Assembly (NCBI GenBank): GCA_030710605.1
Contig: CP092863.1
Coordinates: 61,928,393 to 61,992,392 of the forward strand
Direction of reading: 5' to 3'
Source of the DNA: Cordylochernes scorpioides
Taxonomy: Eukaryota; Arthropoda; Arachnida; Pseudoscorpiones; Chernetidae
Length of the DNA: 64,000 bases
Made by a program: the position numbers and the translations under genes. Shown piece by piece: positions 1 to 10,860 of the stretch. The notes beneath the pieces are model-generated. The model was not told the origin of the DNA, made no database searches, and was given only the letters and a program-made list of their open reading frames with translations. Within the stretch, counting starts at the first letter, position 1; each line of letters begins with the position of its first letter.

Positions 1-8
1 AATATTAC

Positions 9-32
9 ACACACACACACACACACACACAA
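9..32. repeat. (AC)n microsatellite
   Basis: Uninterrupted AC dinucleotide run. It sits at the 3' end of the minus-strand LINE fragment that follows and may be its microsatellite tail. Confidence 0.9.
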
Positions 33-1235
33 GCCTTTTTATTGGGGCATCCAGCCCTATACATGATTCCCCTCTACGGGATTTAGGAAAGGAAGATATT
101 TCAAAAGTAAAAACTAGAATACAAGAAGTAATAAGGAAAGAGAGAAGAAAGAAAAACCAAACAAAAAGAAATATAACCATATATACAAAAAATAAACATA
201 CAGAGCAAAAGAAACCGTACATGATTAAATATTTAAATTAAAGTATCAATGTTTAGAATATGTCAAGGTTAAGATATCATTGAGAGGGCTAGTGTGGAAT
301 CAGCCGCATTCAATCTTCGCTTTCCTCCTCCGAGCAAACCACGACATTCGGCGAATCCATCATTCTCCAACGGACATTGACTGCGGCCTTGTAGAATCTA
401 TATAAACCGAGGGAGAGACCCTGATCAACCATCAGTGTGTTCATCCAGCTGCAAATTTGTTGGCAGTCAGGTTGAGACAAGGGTAAGTCACCCAAAATTT
501 CTTTCCTCTGTTTCTCTAAGCAAGAGCATCCAAATATTATATGCATAATTTCGTCTTGGATTTTGTTTTCACACAGATCGCAAGTTAGAGTCAAATCAAT
601 TTTCCAGCGCTTTGAACGATTTTCTGGGAAGATCGTCCAAAGGAGTCTCAGTTGTGCAAAATATCTTTTAATTGCTAGAGGAATAGTTGTGAATAAATAT
701 CGTTCTGCTGTTATTGAATTTTTTAGGTATTTGAAGTGACTGTAATGTGAAGTATTTAGAATTTTCGCCATGTCGTTTTGGATGCTTTGTTCGGTTGCTA
801 TTCGAATTATAGCAGGGATATCAGTCAGTATTGCAGTGTAATCCGGACAACCCTTCAGGAACGAAAAACCGTTTGAGTCTAAAATGGTTGACAGGTTTTC
901 GACAAAGGTTAAACCAGCCCTTTGATTGCTGTGTAATGTCCAGAGGTGTGACAAACATGCCCGGGGCAACCTACTCTCTTCCATTTTCATAATCCTCACC
1001 CAAAATCTCAGGACTTGTTTAGTTATAATAACTTCCTGTGATACTCGTCCACACTCCATTCTTAGCATAAAGCCCGGAGTATACTTTGGTAAATTTAGGT
1101 AGCGTCTTAGGAAAATATTCTGAACCTGGTCAACTACCTTTACTTGGTTGAGTGCCCAGCAGGGTGCGGCGTATAGCATGTGAGGCAAGACCGTCGAATC
1201 AAGTAATCTCATTGCCGCATTTAGAGAGTTCATCT
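33..1235 (-). mobile_element. 5'-truncated non-LTR retrotransposon (LINE) fragment
   Basis: Minus-strand LINE 3' part: an RT C-terminal coding region (310-1233), a 3' UTR, an AATAAA-like signal near position 40 and an AC/TG tail. Its upper edge is sharp: from about 1236 the sequence matches the paralogous block around 50526, whereas 1-1235 has no counterpart there. This agrees with a 5'-truncated insertion, or with the edge of the duplicated block. Confidence 0.8.
310..1233 (-). pseudogene. LINE reverse transcriptase C-terminal region (partial)
   Basis: An open 307-residue reading frame holding only the region downstream of the RT catalytic core. It has an LLDSTVLPHMLYAAPCW-like start, the LPKYTPGFMLRMECGR segment typical of LINE RT thumb regions, and near the C-terminus a C-x2-C...H...C cluster (CDLCENKIQDEIMHIIFGCSC) like the zinc-knuckle end of many LINE ORF2 proteins. 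No endonuclease and no YADD motif are present, so it is a 5'-truncated, inactive copy. The Met start is only the first ATG within the fragment. The LINE clade is not certain (CR1/Jockey-like by appearance). Confidence 0.75.
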
Positions 1236-1760
1236 TGGCATATTATATATTACAAAAGTTACAAAATGAAAATTTAAGTATCCATTGAATATAAATGCAC
1301 TATCTTAATGAGATACACTCTGTAAAAAAACAGACAACACATATCAAGATGGAGTTATCCAATTTATATGAAAATAGATAAACTCCTCGAAATGGTAAGT
1401 AGAATTGATTAAAAAGAGCTTCAAAATCACAACCTTAACGTCTTGCACAACAATGCGCATTTTCCTAAGCCAAATGAAACTATCCAAATGAAGGTAATGC
1501 ATTTGAGGGTATAAATGTTCCTCTTTTTTATCACTACACATTGGATTGAAAGATGGCTGGTTGTTCAAATAGATTAATCGCGAGACATCTGTGTTGAAGT
1601 GATGCGGCAATTGACGATGTTGGCAAGAGTGGGTTAACAACCGAATAATTTAACATTTAGAAAGGCTGCGGTTAAATAAAGGACACAACAAAACCGGACA
1701 CGACAAAACGATTTCCAGAACGGCTGTTGTAGCACCGTATTTATGGGCTGTTTTTATATA
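1236..1760 (+). mobile_element. Tc1-like transposon remnant, left part
   Basis: Together with 14452-14960 this forms a decayed Tc1-like element that was later split by the 12 kb TIR element and a Helitron. The same remnant without those insertions is at 49630-50526 (opposite strand as assembled). The N-terminal transposase residue pattern is in 1553-1642. Confidence 0.65.
1553..1642 (+). pseudogene. Tc1-like transposase N-terminal fragment
   Basis: Reads MAGCSNRLIARHLC, stop, SDAAI, then after a frameshift RCWQEWVNN. This matches the helix-turn-helix start of Tc1-like transposases (family knowledge). It has an in-frame stop and a frameshift within 30 codons, so it is dead. The equivalent in the other duplicate is 50127-50216 on the minus strand. 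Confidence 0.6.
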
Positions 1761-2160
1761 CAGGGTGATCCAAAAGTCCCGCACAACTTTAAAAATTAAT
1801 AACTCCGCGAATATTTGCGCTAGAGCAATGCGGTAAACACCATTGTGTTCAGAATGCAATGGGATTTTTTATGGCAAATAATGAAAAATTCGAAATTGAT
1901 TTTAGTTACAACTTTACTTGCTAGATGGCGCTCTACCAGAATCAGCTATTCAGCGGCCAAATTGTTTGATAAATTGAAAAATATAACTGAACGACACGTA
2001 TTTTTCCTTTTTGAATACCAGGAAAGAACAACTAATAATATCAAATGATAAATTAATAAAACACCATTTCGCCAAAAGTTAGAAGAAATGGTTAACGATT
2101 TTTAAATACAATCTGAGATATGTAAAATAGGTATATGCAAATTAACATGTAGCAAAAAAA
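1761..2160 (+). repeat. Left terminal inverted repeat of the 12.2 kb element
   Basis: Pairs with 13514-13915 in inverse orientation with scattered mismatches. Similarity runs from CAGGGTGATCC to the poly-A stretch near 2154. Confidence 0.9.
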
Positions 2161-2754
2161 AAACTGATATTTTAGATGCTGTTTGCTGGAATCCTCTCAG
2201 CTATTTAAATTTCGAAAATAATAATTTTCTAATTTTTTAAATTCAACTCTCTCTCAGTATCGATTATATTTATTTTAATTCATTTGAAAAATATTTATCT
2301 ATCTCTGATGATTTATTTTACTCTGGAATGCCGTTGTTGTTTTTGTCGTGTCCAATAAAGAGCCTCAGATGTCTCCATGCATCTCTATCACAGCAGCAGC
2401 AGAATTCTCCACTATCTTGGGTGTGTAAAGCAGCTGCTCTGGGTCTATGTCAATTTTCTGCAAGGCTGCGGGCATGAGAATATGTGGGTAGGTGTTAGTT
2501 CCACACCAGGACAGTTGTTGCATTTTCTATAGGTTCTTGTGCCATCTGGATGCATTGTCATTCCTTTATAATGTTTTGTTCTAAATCTTGTTATAGTTTT
2601 GTCATTTTTCTCTCGGAGTTTATTTCACATTTTGATCTTTTCTTATTTTTTGTTTAATTATCTTGTATTTTGCAAAAGCAAGAGCGTCAAATAATGACAT
2701 TTGTTCTTTCCTTTGGCTCAACATTATAGCTTCCTTTGCAAATTCAACTGTCAT
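2161..2754. other. AT-rich internal sequence and LINE 3' region
   Basis: No supportable gene. The first part is internal sequence of the TIR element. Somewhere near 2280-2330 the 3' end of the minus-strand LINE begins; its exact end could not be fixed. Confidence 0.5.
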
Positions 2755-3207
2755 TTAATTACCCCCTATCCAAACACTGGCAAGAATCCATTGTATAATG
2801 CAGTTATTCTCCAATGATATCAGTTGAGTAAGCAACGAGTGTATTTTCTGTGTGATTTTAGTATTGCCCTTCTGAATTGCTTCTAGATCGGATATGAAGT
2901 CGCTGTATATTATAATTCCTTCTGCTTGATGCAGGGATGGTTGGTTAAGGCATACATCAAGAGCTTTCCAGATAGCTGTCAGTTCACAAGTGAAGATTGA
3001 CGAAATCTTTCTTGCTCCTTCTTTGATTTTGATGTATGTTCCATCTTGCAGTATTATGTTAATTGCAGCCCCTCCATTACTTATGGTAAGGTCTGATGAT
3101 CCATCTGTATATGCTGTTAAATAATTTATCTGATCGCATAAACCAATTGTGTCAAGTCCTTTCTTTTTAAGAATGTTTTTGTTCTCTTTTTTTTTTGCAG
3201 GGTTCAT
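2755..3207 (-). pseudogene. LINE RNase H domain
   Basis: 150-residue open stretch. YTDGSSDLTISNGGAAINI carries the first catalytic aspartate of RNase H, ELTAIWKALDV the glutamate, and IIYSDFISDLEAI the second aspartate. It lies directly downstream (minus strand) of the RT remnant, as in I-type LINEs. The C-terminal aspartate/histidine region is missing or out of frame. Confidence 0.75.
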
Positions 3208-3406
3208 TCAGGTTAAGATTGATGATTACATTTGATGGAAATGGGGTGGAAAATATTGTTATTTTCGAATTTGAAATTCATTATGTTTCATATTTATACC
3301 CTTTCTAATATTGTTGTCGTATGAAATGTTGAAGATCTTTTGAGTCTTTATTTTTATGTCCAGTTTAAATAGGTTCTATGGAATATGTGTTCGGTTTCTT
3401 TACTTT

Positions 3407-4043
3407 TTAGCTATTGGTGAATTTCATTGTTTTTAATTGTCTTCTGCTTTCGAGTAGGTCTAGACCACATTCTCTCTGAATTTTCTCTTTGTTGGTGGAT
3501 GAAACAGCACCAGTGATTAATTTGGCCGCTTTTGCTTGAACACTGTCTAGTCTTCTTTTTAGTGATGAACTTGAGGGAGCCCAGACAGGTGTTGCATATT
3601 CCATTATTGGCCTTATTAAGGTGATATATGTTGTTATGAGAATTTTGGGTTTTGCTCCCCAATTTGTTCCACATAGCCTTCTCAGAATGGTTAGATTTCT
3701 GGTAGCTCTATTTGAGGTGCTAATTATGTGTTCTGTAAATCGCAATTCCTCATCAAGTATCACACCTAGGTATTTTGGAGATCTAATTTTATCAATTATC
3801 TGGTTGTTTATGCTTATTTTGGAGTTAAATTCATGCCTTTTTTCCTGTCAGTGAAGGAAACCTATAGGTTCGTGTTTATTGGGTTTATGGTCATTTTGAG
3901 TTTCATTGCCCACTTCTCCAGTCCTCTCATTGATGTGTTCAGTATTTTTCTGATATTTCTATACTGCTACTTGTGTGCGATATGGCTATATAATATGCAT
4001 AACAGGCAACTTTTGTGTCTTCAGTGAGGTAAGGATGGATGTT
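3407..4043 (-). pseudogene. LINE RT, catalytic core end and thumb
   Basis: From 4043 downward the reading gives ..NNIHPYLTEDTKVACYAYYIAI.., in which the RT box normally written YADD is YAYY, so both catalytic aspartates are lost. It is followed by LDEELRFTEHI, TLIRPIMEYATPVWAP and VQAKAAKLITGA, typical LINE RT C-terminal motifs. A frameshift near 3760 separates the parts. Its upstream half is at 9622-10613, beyond the Gypsy insertion. Confidence 0.75.
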
Positions 4044-4048
4044 GTTAA
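4044..4048. repeat. Target-site duplication of the Mag-like Gypsy (left)
   Basis: GTTAA, repeated at 9617-9621 on the other side of the element. Removing one copy plus the element restores the LINE reading across the junction. Confidence 0.75.
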
Positions 4049-4217
4049 GGTTGTGTCGTAATTAGATATACAACAACTCAAACTTGACTATGACTCTTTT
4101 TAGCTCTTATTCTTTTCGTTTGGCCAACAAAAAATGTCCAATTTATATGCACACATATTCTTACATAATGAGACTTTAAAGAATGCAAATAATCTTCATC
4201 TATTTACATACACAACA
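4049..4217 (-). repeat. 3' LTR of the Mag-like element
   Basis: Matches 9479-9616 with substitutions and a roughly 30 bp length difference. On the element strand both begin TGYTGTGYRTGTAAATAG and end in ACACAAC(C). Confidence 0.8.
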
Positions 4218-4230
4218 CATCTCCCCCCTT
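4218..4230 (-). promoter_or_regulatory. Polypurine tract
   Basis: On the minus strand AAGGGGGGAGATG immediately precedes the 3' LTR. This is the expected plus-strand primer site of an LTR retrotransposon. Confidence 0.7.
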
Positions 4231-4603
4231 AATAATACTCCAGTCGGTCTGGGAGTTTCCTGGCTCTCTGAGGTCTATGACTGAGGACGGGCACTTGCAC
4301 AGCGGCAGGCTCCGGTTTAGGAGTGCAAGAGATCACGTGCACAGCAGCAGGCCCCGGTCTAGGAGTGCAAGAGGGTACGTGCACAGAATCAGTCTCCTCC
4401 TTGTTTCCTGATGTAACCTCTAGAACCTCCTCTTCACTTTCTTTCTGACTTCCACCTACAGGCTTCTCTCCTGATGTTCGAGGAAGTATCAAATTTCTTG
4501 TCTCCACTTGTTTCTTTCTCACAGGTCGCAATTGATTGATATGCCTTTTATACACGAGGCCCTCGCAACTTATAAGGTAGTGACGGTAGCTCAATAATTT
4601 CAA
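4229..4603 (-). pseudogene. Pol C-terminal tail of the Mag-like element
   Basis: Open stretch after the integrase ending against the polypurine tract. It begins with a segment resembling the integrase C-terminal SH3-like fold (LLSYRHYLISCEGLVYKRHINQLRPV) and ends in a repeated acidic and proline-rich tail with two similar VHV.SCTP.P.PAAV blocks. The ending RPQRARKLPDRLEYY is a common shape of Gypsy Pol C-termini. Confidence 0.65.
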
Positions 4604-4622
4604 AATGGTACCTTTTTACCGT

Positions 4623-5240
4623 TTAGGTCCAGTTGCATAGTTGCGGAAATAAAACCTCGCAACCTGTAGTAAACTGCTCCTGCCTTCTTACGGCCTCATG
4701 AAATACCTCTCGCGGATTTCCCATCTTGGTATTAAATTCGAGAATTTTGATCTTAAACTTCTCTTCATTAGCAGTTCCGCGGGGGAATTCCTTTATTACA
4801 GTTTGGGGGAATGCTCTATGAGCAAATAATAATCTTTGTAGATTCGTCTCTAAATCAACCTTCCCATTATTCTTTCTTAAAAGGTTTTTAAACTCTCTTA
4901 CATATCTCTCAGTTAAACCATTTGTACTAGGATTATACGGACTGGTCTTAGTGTGCCGTATACCATTCATTTTGGTAAATTTCTCGAATTCACCGGAGAC
5001 AAACTGTCTTCCGTTATCTGTAACCAGAAATTCGGGCAATCCAAATCTGGCAAAAATTTCTCTAAGATGATTTAAAATCGTTTTGCTGGTAATAACTTTG
5101 ATAAAAATTTCTATCCACTTTGAGTATGCGTCCACGAGAACCAAAATCATCCTTTCCATGAACGGATTCGCTTGATCAAGATGAAGTCGATGCCACGGTT
5201 TTTCGGGCCAAGTCCATTCCGAGATGGTAGCCGGGGGCAT
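4623..5240 (-). pseudogene. Integrase core of the Mag-like element
   Basis: rve-type integrase core with LHLDQA (first D), FLVTDNGRQF (second D) and NPSTNGLTERYVREFK (E). WTWPEKPWHRLHLD is the usual lead-in. It is roughly full length for the core, but frame breaks separate it from the zinc-binding segment (about 5240-5290) and from RNase H. Confidence 0.85.
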
Positions 5241-5289
5241 GCTTGCCGATTCTTGGCATGCTCTACATTCTCTAGTTAACTCCTCGATG

Positions 5290-6027
5290 TTACTGTCTAT
5301 GCCTGGCCACCTGAAAATACCGTCTGGCCATTATCTTCATTTTAACAATCCCCATGTGTATTTCATGCAAGTCATTTAATTTTAAAGATCTTAATTTTTG
5401 GGGAATTACCACTCTTTCACGCCATTGAAGACAACCAAACTCCAAACTTAATTCCTCATTGATCTTATAATGAGGAGCTAGTGGATTTTCCCTCGGTACC
5501 CTTGTGAATTTCCACACACACACACAGTTGCCTTCTCTAACATTCCTTAATACTATAGACAATATTTTATCTTGGGACGTCTCATATGCCACCTCCATAA
5601 AAGAGAACGGTACCTCATTCAACTTCCTGAGAAGAAGTACCTGGTCTTCATCAAGAGACTCCCTGACACTCAATTCTAAAGGAGGACGTGACAATGCGTC
5701 AACATTGTGATTATCACTAGTTTTTGGAAATTCCACAGTATAATTAAATACAGCTAATTTCAAAGACCATCTTTTAATTCTGGATGATGCACATATGGGA
5801 ATTGGTTTCTGAGGTGAAAATATATTGTCTGTGACCAATACAAATTTTCGTCCCAGTAAGTGTTGTCTGAATTTCTCAACGCCATAAGTTATGCTCAACG
5901 CTTTCTTTTCTAGTTGAGAGAAACGTTTTTCCGCTTCAGTTAATGTTCTAGAAGCAAAAGCTATAGGGCATTCTTCCTTTTTATCATTTCTATGACTCAG
6001 AATTACGCCTGGTCCATAATAGTCCAT
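5290..6027 (-). pseudogene. RNase H and connection region of the Mag-like element
   Basis: DYYGPGVILSHR, PIAFASRTLTEAEKRFSQLE and KKALSITYGVEKFRQHLLGR are the standard Ty3/Gypsy RNase H motifs. FVLVTDN carries a catalytic aspartate, although the usual H-x-P/A-L that follows is altered (NIFSPQKPI). NVDALSRPP marks the end of the connection region, followed by the start of the integrase zinc-binding region near the C-terminus. Confidence 0.85.
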
Positions 6028-6098
6028 AGTCCATTAATAATGATTTACATTTTTTAAATAACATTCGATATTCTTTCGTCCAATTCAATCTACAATTT

Positions 6099-6677
6099 TT
6101 ATTCAAAAGTTGATAGAATAGCGCTAATGAAAGATCTTAATTGCGAAACATTTTTTATGTTCAGTGCCTCTATCACTGCTTTAATTTTATTTTCTAAGGA
6201 ATTCAGTCCATATTTATCCATTTTAAAGCATAAATATTCCACCGATTTCTTTTTAAATTTACATTTATATCTGTTTAACTTTAAACCTTTTTCTAGCACT
6301 CATCTAAACACTAGTTCCAACTTTTGTTCATGATCTTCAAAGTATTTTCCTGCAACCAAAATATCATCTATGTAGCAGGCCACACCTGGCAAATCAGCAA
6401 ATAGACCTTCCATAATCCTCTGAAATTTATTTGGTGCTACCGCTACGCCATATGGTAGTCTTTTATAAGAAAACAACCTCTTTGTTGTGTTTATATCAAC
6501 AACAGCTTTGGCTTCTTCCGCTAACATTACTTGTAAGTAAGCCTGTGATAGGTCTAGAGTCGAAAGTACGGTGCTTGTAGATAATTTTGAAAAGATCTCA
6601 TCGATCGATGGAATGGGATACCTATCTAATTCTATTGCTTTATTAGCTGTACATCTAAAATCACCACATACCCTCAC
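6099..6677 (-). pseudogene. Reverse transcriptase core of the Mag-like element
   Basis: RVCGDFRCTANKAIELDRYPIPSI, TLDLSQAYLQV, RLPYGVAVAPNKFQRIME and the active-site CYIDDILVAG are all visible in 6300-6677, so the YxDD box is intact. The RT end and tether (CKFKKKSVEYLCFKMDKYGL..) continue at 6099-6299 in another frame. Upstream N-terminal RT residues lie in 6680-6860 with stops. Confidence 0.85.
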
Positions 6678-7216
6678 ACTACGATCTTTTTTTAATACTG
6701 GTACTATTGGAGCGGTCCAATATGCATGAACTATAGGTTATAAAATGTAAGAATTCACTAAACGATCAATTTCATTCTCTACTTTGTTTTTTAGAGAGAA
6801 AGGTAAACTTCTGGCCTTACAAAACACAGGAGTCACATCCTTTTTTTAAATTAAAATATATTTTAACATCCTTTAGACAGCCCGAATCTTTGTTAAACAA
6901 ATCTGCATATCTATCAATCAAACTATTTCTATTAGATTCATTATTTAAGGTTTTAACTGTTTAAGCCATTCTCTTTCTAACAAAATCACCTGGATTTTTC
7001 ATTTACAACTATTAATCGTAAATATTGGTTGGCCTCTTTTACAAAAACATTTCTTTGCCCTATAATCTCCATTGATTTACCACAAAAGGATTTTAATCTT
7101 AAATTTGTTGGAAATAATTTTTTACCAATAAATCTTATAGATATCTTTAGGTATTAACGTAACTGGACTTCCTGTATCTATTGTAAAGCTCAAAGAATTA
7201 TCATCTACTGTTAAAT

Positions 7217-7429
7217 TTATTGTGGCATCAGTTTCGCCCTGTACAGAATATATAGAGTCCTCTTGTACAAATTTACATCCCCATATTTTTTACCAGCTTT
7301 GCAGACCCTACTTAAATGACCCAGTTTTTTACATTTTAAAACAGGTCTTTGTTCTATGAGGCCAAACAGAGGCCACGTGTGAATGTCTTTCACCACATCT
7401 ACAGGGTCCATTATAAAAGTAATGAGCAT
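7217..7429 (-). pseudogene. Gag zinc-knuckle/protease boundary of the Mag-like element
   Basis: KCKKLGHLSRVCK is a degenerate CCHC knuckle in which the first cysteine is lost. The first residues of the open stretch come from the mariner end inserted at 7402. Downstream, at about 7130-7215 on the minus strand, come aspartic-protease-like remnants (..DTGSPVTLIP-type reading, broken). Confidence 0.55.
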
Positions 7430-8709
7430 AATGTTATTGTGACGCGACGATAGATAGCAGCACGGTAAAACCGTGGGAAATGTGCTGGAGGGATATGCCC
7501 TTTCAATCCATGCAGCCGTCAGTTGAGTTCGAGCAGTGTGAGGGGAGATACATGCCTCCGCTTAAAGTGTGTTTTCAACTTTTGTAACATTGCGCGATGA
7601 AGCGTTCGCTTGAACAACGATACGCCATAAAGTTTTGCGTGAGGCTTGGAAAAAATGCAACCGAAACATTCCAGATGCTGCAAAAAGCCTTCAAGGACGA
7701 TTGAATTTCAAGATCACAGTCTGGTAAGTGACACAAGGCGTTCAAGGAGGGCCGGGAGGAGGTCGCCGACGAACCCCGTTCAGGACGCCCAACAACGGCC
7801 AGAACTGACGAGAACGTGGATCGTGTGCTCGAAGTTTTGCGTACCGACCGTCGATTAAGCATCCAGCAAATTGCTGACACATTACACATTTGGGGTACAT
7901 GGGATAGTGACCGAGGATCTGCAAATGCGTAAGGTCTGTGCGAAGTTTGTGCCGAAAGTGTTGACGCAAGACCAGAAAGAACTAAGAGTCTTGTGCTGTC
8001 AAGAATTGTTGGATTTGATTCAAAATGAACCGGGCTTTCTGAACTCTGTAGTAACCGGAGACGAATCCTGGATGTTTGAATACGACCAAGAGTCGAAAAG
8101 GCAGAGCTGTGCATGGCACAAAAAATCATCCCCTCGCCCCAAGAAAGCGCGAATGAGCAAGTCGCGCATCAAAACGATGATCATTGTCTTCTTTGACATC
8201 CGAGGAATAGTCCATTGTGAGTTTGTTCCGCAGGGACAAACTGAAAACTCAGCCTTTTACCTGGAGGTGCTCAGGAGATTGAAACGCCGGATCGCACGCG
8301 TGAGGACTGACATTAAAGACACGGTCAAGCTCTACCATGACAATGCCACCAGTCACATAGCCTTCATCATTACCAACTTCCTGGTCCGGAGCAACACCCC
8401 GGTGATCCCTCACCCCCCTTACAGTCTCGACTTAGCTCCATGTGACTTCTTTTTGTTTCCGCGACTCAAGAGAGAGATGAAAGGAAAACATTGGGAAACG
8501 GTGGAAAACATCCAACACCATGTTACAACGTTCTTGAGAAGCATTCCTGTCGAGGAGTTTCAGGGTGCCTTTCAGGCGTGGCTAACGCGTCTCGGCAAGT
8601 GTATTGATGCAGGAGGAATGTATTTTGAAGAATATTGAACATTTGCACAAATTACGATCAATAAATGTATTTTGCCAGTAAATGCTCATTACTTTCATAA
8701 TGGACCCTG
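7402..8709 (+). mobile_element. mariner transposon (1308 bp)
   Basis: Inverted ends CAGGGTCCATTATNAAAGTA (7402.. and ..8709) with TA duplications at 7400-7401 and 8710-8711. It sits inside the gag region of the Mag-like element. Length and the DD34D transposase fit mariner. Its coding frame has two in-frame stops and one frameshift, so it is a dead copy, although the catalytic residues in the C-terminal half are intact. Confidence 0.93.
7597..8638 (+). pseudogene. mariner transposase (DD34D), broken
   Basis: Begins MKRSLEQRYAIKFCVRLGKN and carries the N-terminal helix-turn-helix (FKEGREEVADEPRSGRP) and the catalytic half. TGDESW holds the first aspartate and YHDNA the second. LAPCDFFLF holds the third aspartate 34 residues later. 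In-frame TGA codons occur near 7702 and 7729, and a frameshift near 7890 divides the frame. From 7900 to the stop at 8636-8638 it is fully open. Expected length is about 345 residues. Confidence 0.9.
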
Positions 8710-8841
8710 TATAACACATTATTTCTCCCCATTGCCTGAAAGCCCTATGCTGCACCATACTATTATTGTACTCACCCTTTTTATCTTTTCCATTCACAGG
8801 GGATATCTAGGCCACTAATTTAACTTATAATTCTCTTGTAT

Positions 8842-9347
8842 TTATCTCCGCCAGTTCGAACGAGATCGCCACTGCAAAATATTATCCAAGGTGACATCGT
8901 CGTCCTCTTGTAGTAGCTTCTTTTGCAGGCTTTCCAACTTGATTCCAGCCACAAAACGGTCTCGCAACATGGTTCCCAGCATATCGCCGAAATTACAATT
9001 TATTGCTAAATGTTTCAATTCTCTAAGATATTCCGAAATTGATTCTCTTTCCTGTTGAATTCTCTTCAAAATTCTGCATAGCTGTAGTATCACTTTCTTC
9101 TTTGGATCCAAATGCAGCATAATTCTTTGAATGATAATATCATAGGGTTGATCTTTCATTAGTCCAGGAAGAAAATGTCGTTTCCCAGCTTCAAAGTTTC
9201 AGAATCTGGTAGCGAGGTAAAAATCAGTACTTTAATCTCCTCTTTCAGATGCCAAAAAGAAAGCCTCAAATTTTTGTACAAAAAGATCGAAGTGTCCTCC
9301 ACTGGGCTATAGCATCTAAAAGGTACTATTAACTTTGAACTTGTCAT
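8842..9347 (-). pseudogene. Gag capsid region of the Mag-like element
   Basis: Two overlapping open stretches. The first (9347-9159) has an N-terminal capsid-like part. The second (9159-8842) contains RESISEYLRELKHLAINCNF and MLRDRFVAGIKLESLQKKLL, the usual Gag motif of Mag-like Gypsy elements. The mariner lies between this capsid part and the zinc knuckle. Confidence 0.7.
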
Positions 9348-9455
9348 GCTGATCTTTTCTACTCTTTTGTTTTCTTGATCTAGATAGTTTAAAAGATGTA
9401 GTTGTTATACTTGCGTAGACGCCGTTTTCCTCAGATTTTTACTGGCTCTGTAGAT

Positions 9456-9473
9456 CCCGCATCCTCGTCGCCA
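9456..9473 (-). promoter_or_regulatory. Primer-binding site, serine tRNA
   Basis: On the minus strand TGGCGACGAGGATGCGGG lies five bases from the end of the 5' LTR. It is complementary to CCA plus the acceptor/T-arm 3' end of a serine (GCU) tRNA except for one position, judged from general knowledge of that tRNA's 3' end. Confidence 0.7.
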
Positions 9474-9478
9474 CTTTT

Positions 9479-9616
9479 GTTGTGTCGTAATTAGATGTAC
9501 AAGAGCTCAAACTTGACCATGGCCAACAACAAATGCCCAATTTATATATACATATATTTTTACATAATGAGGCTTTATATAATACAAATAATATTCATCT
9601 ATTTACACGCACAGCA
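9479..9616 (-). repeat. 5' LTR of the Mag-like element
   Basis: Shorter (138 bp) partner of the 3' LTR at 4049-4217, lacking about 30 bp in the middle. Followed by GTTAA (9617-9621). Confidence 0.8.
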
Positions 9617-9621
9617 GTTAA

Positions 9622-10613
9622 TATATAGCGAGAAGAGTAGAGGACTGAGCACAGATCCCTGAGGTACACCAGCCCATGTTCTTCGGTCCTTGGAAAATGT
9701 TCGATTGACCCGAACCTTTATCCTTCTTTCCCTTAAGAAGTCTGCAATCCAGATTAAGGCTTTTCCTCTTACTCCGATGTTGTGCAGCCTTTCAAATAAT
9801 TTCTCCCTCTACACTCGATCAAAAGCTGAGGTCATATCCAGGAATACGGCCGTTGTCTTCTTTGGCAGTTTGGTAGTAGTTTATTTTATTATTGTTAGTG
9901 AGCCAGACTATGAGCCTAGAGTGGATAATTCATTCTGTTATTTTACAAAGTATGCTGGTAAGAGCAATTGGTCGATAGTTCTTGCATTCCTTGGCATCTT
10001 TGTGTGGTTTCAGTATTGGCACTATAATTGATATCTTTCAATTCTTTGGTAGTTTACCAGTTTGCCATGAAATGTTCAGTATTCGTAGGAGTTGATTTTT
10101 AGCTTCGTCTCCAAAGTGTTTAATCATTTGACCAAAGATTAGAGCATATCCAGGTGACATCTTGAATTTAACTTTTCTATTGATGAGTTTAGCTCATTCA
10201 GTGTGAAGTCTCTAGAGAAAATATCTTGATGAAGGTAATTTCTTGCTCGTTTAACTAACTTGTTTACATTATTTTTAAGAGTCCCGCCTTCATTCATATA
10301 GCTGAGTCTGGAAGTGCTTGAAAGATATTCAACAATTATTTCAGCCATCTGTTTTTCGTTCTCGCTATTCATATCGGTTAGAGTTTTGGAGAATTAGTGT
10401 TGGTTTTGATTGTTTTATAACACTAATTATATTCCAGTGATGGCTTTCCTTTTTTGGATCCATTTTCTTCGCAGAATTCTGCCCATTTTTCACTTGTTTG
10501 AATATATAAATTTCTTGTTCTAATTTGTGACTAATTTCAATGTGTTCCTTTATGATTTTTTCTGTTTTATTTGTTTTAAGAAGTTCATTGATATTGTCTC
10601 TCTCTGCAATCAT
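9622..10613 (-). pseudogene. LINE RT, N-terminal half
   Basis: Minus-strand RT half upstream of the Gypsy insertion. FTLNELNSSIEKLN is the LINE RT entry motif. AGVPQGSVLSPLLFSLYIN is read at 9690-9622 and is the conserved PQGSxLSPxLF box. NYRPIALTSxLCKxxE-type residues are read around 9990-10030. Several frames are used because of indels. Confidence 0.7.
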
Positions 10614-10860
10614 TGCCTCGATATTGTGGTCCTTCCAGTAAGGTATTCATAGGTCTTTACGTCTACCTCTTAGTATCGATAATTTTGCAGCTTTGGATAT
10701 GTTCGAAGAGAGTTTTTCCAATTTTTTTGTCAATCGTTCTGTGATTTAATTCTTCGTTGCACAGTTACTCAAGCTTTTCTGTGAATCTTTTTCGAGTGTT
10801 CTTTTAATCTGTTGGACATTCTCAATTTTGAATTTTAGGGTTGTTAAAATTGGTCTGTGG

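Larger units (their letters stand above)
4049..9616 (-). mobile_element. Ty3/Gypsy retrotransposon, Mag-like, interrupted by a mariner
   Basis: 5.6 kb, minus strand, bounded by short LTRs (4049-4217 and 9479-9616) and a 5 bp GTTAA duplication. Next to the 5' LTR is a primer-binding site matching the 3' end of a serine tRNA, and next to the 3' LTR a purine-rich tract. Domains in order: Gag (9347-8842), zinc knuckle (near 7320), RT (6677-6300), RNase H (6027-5290), integrase (5240-4623). Frame breaks occur throughout, so it is inactive. Short LTRs, a tRNA-Ser primer and zinc-knuckle Gag are typical of the Mag clade. Confidence 0.85.
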
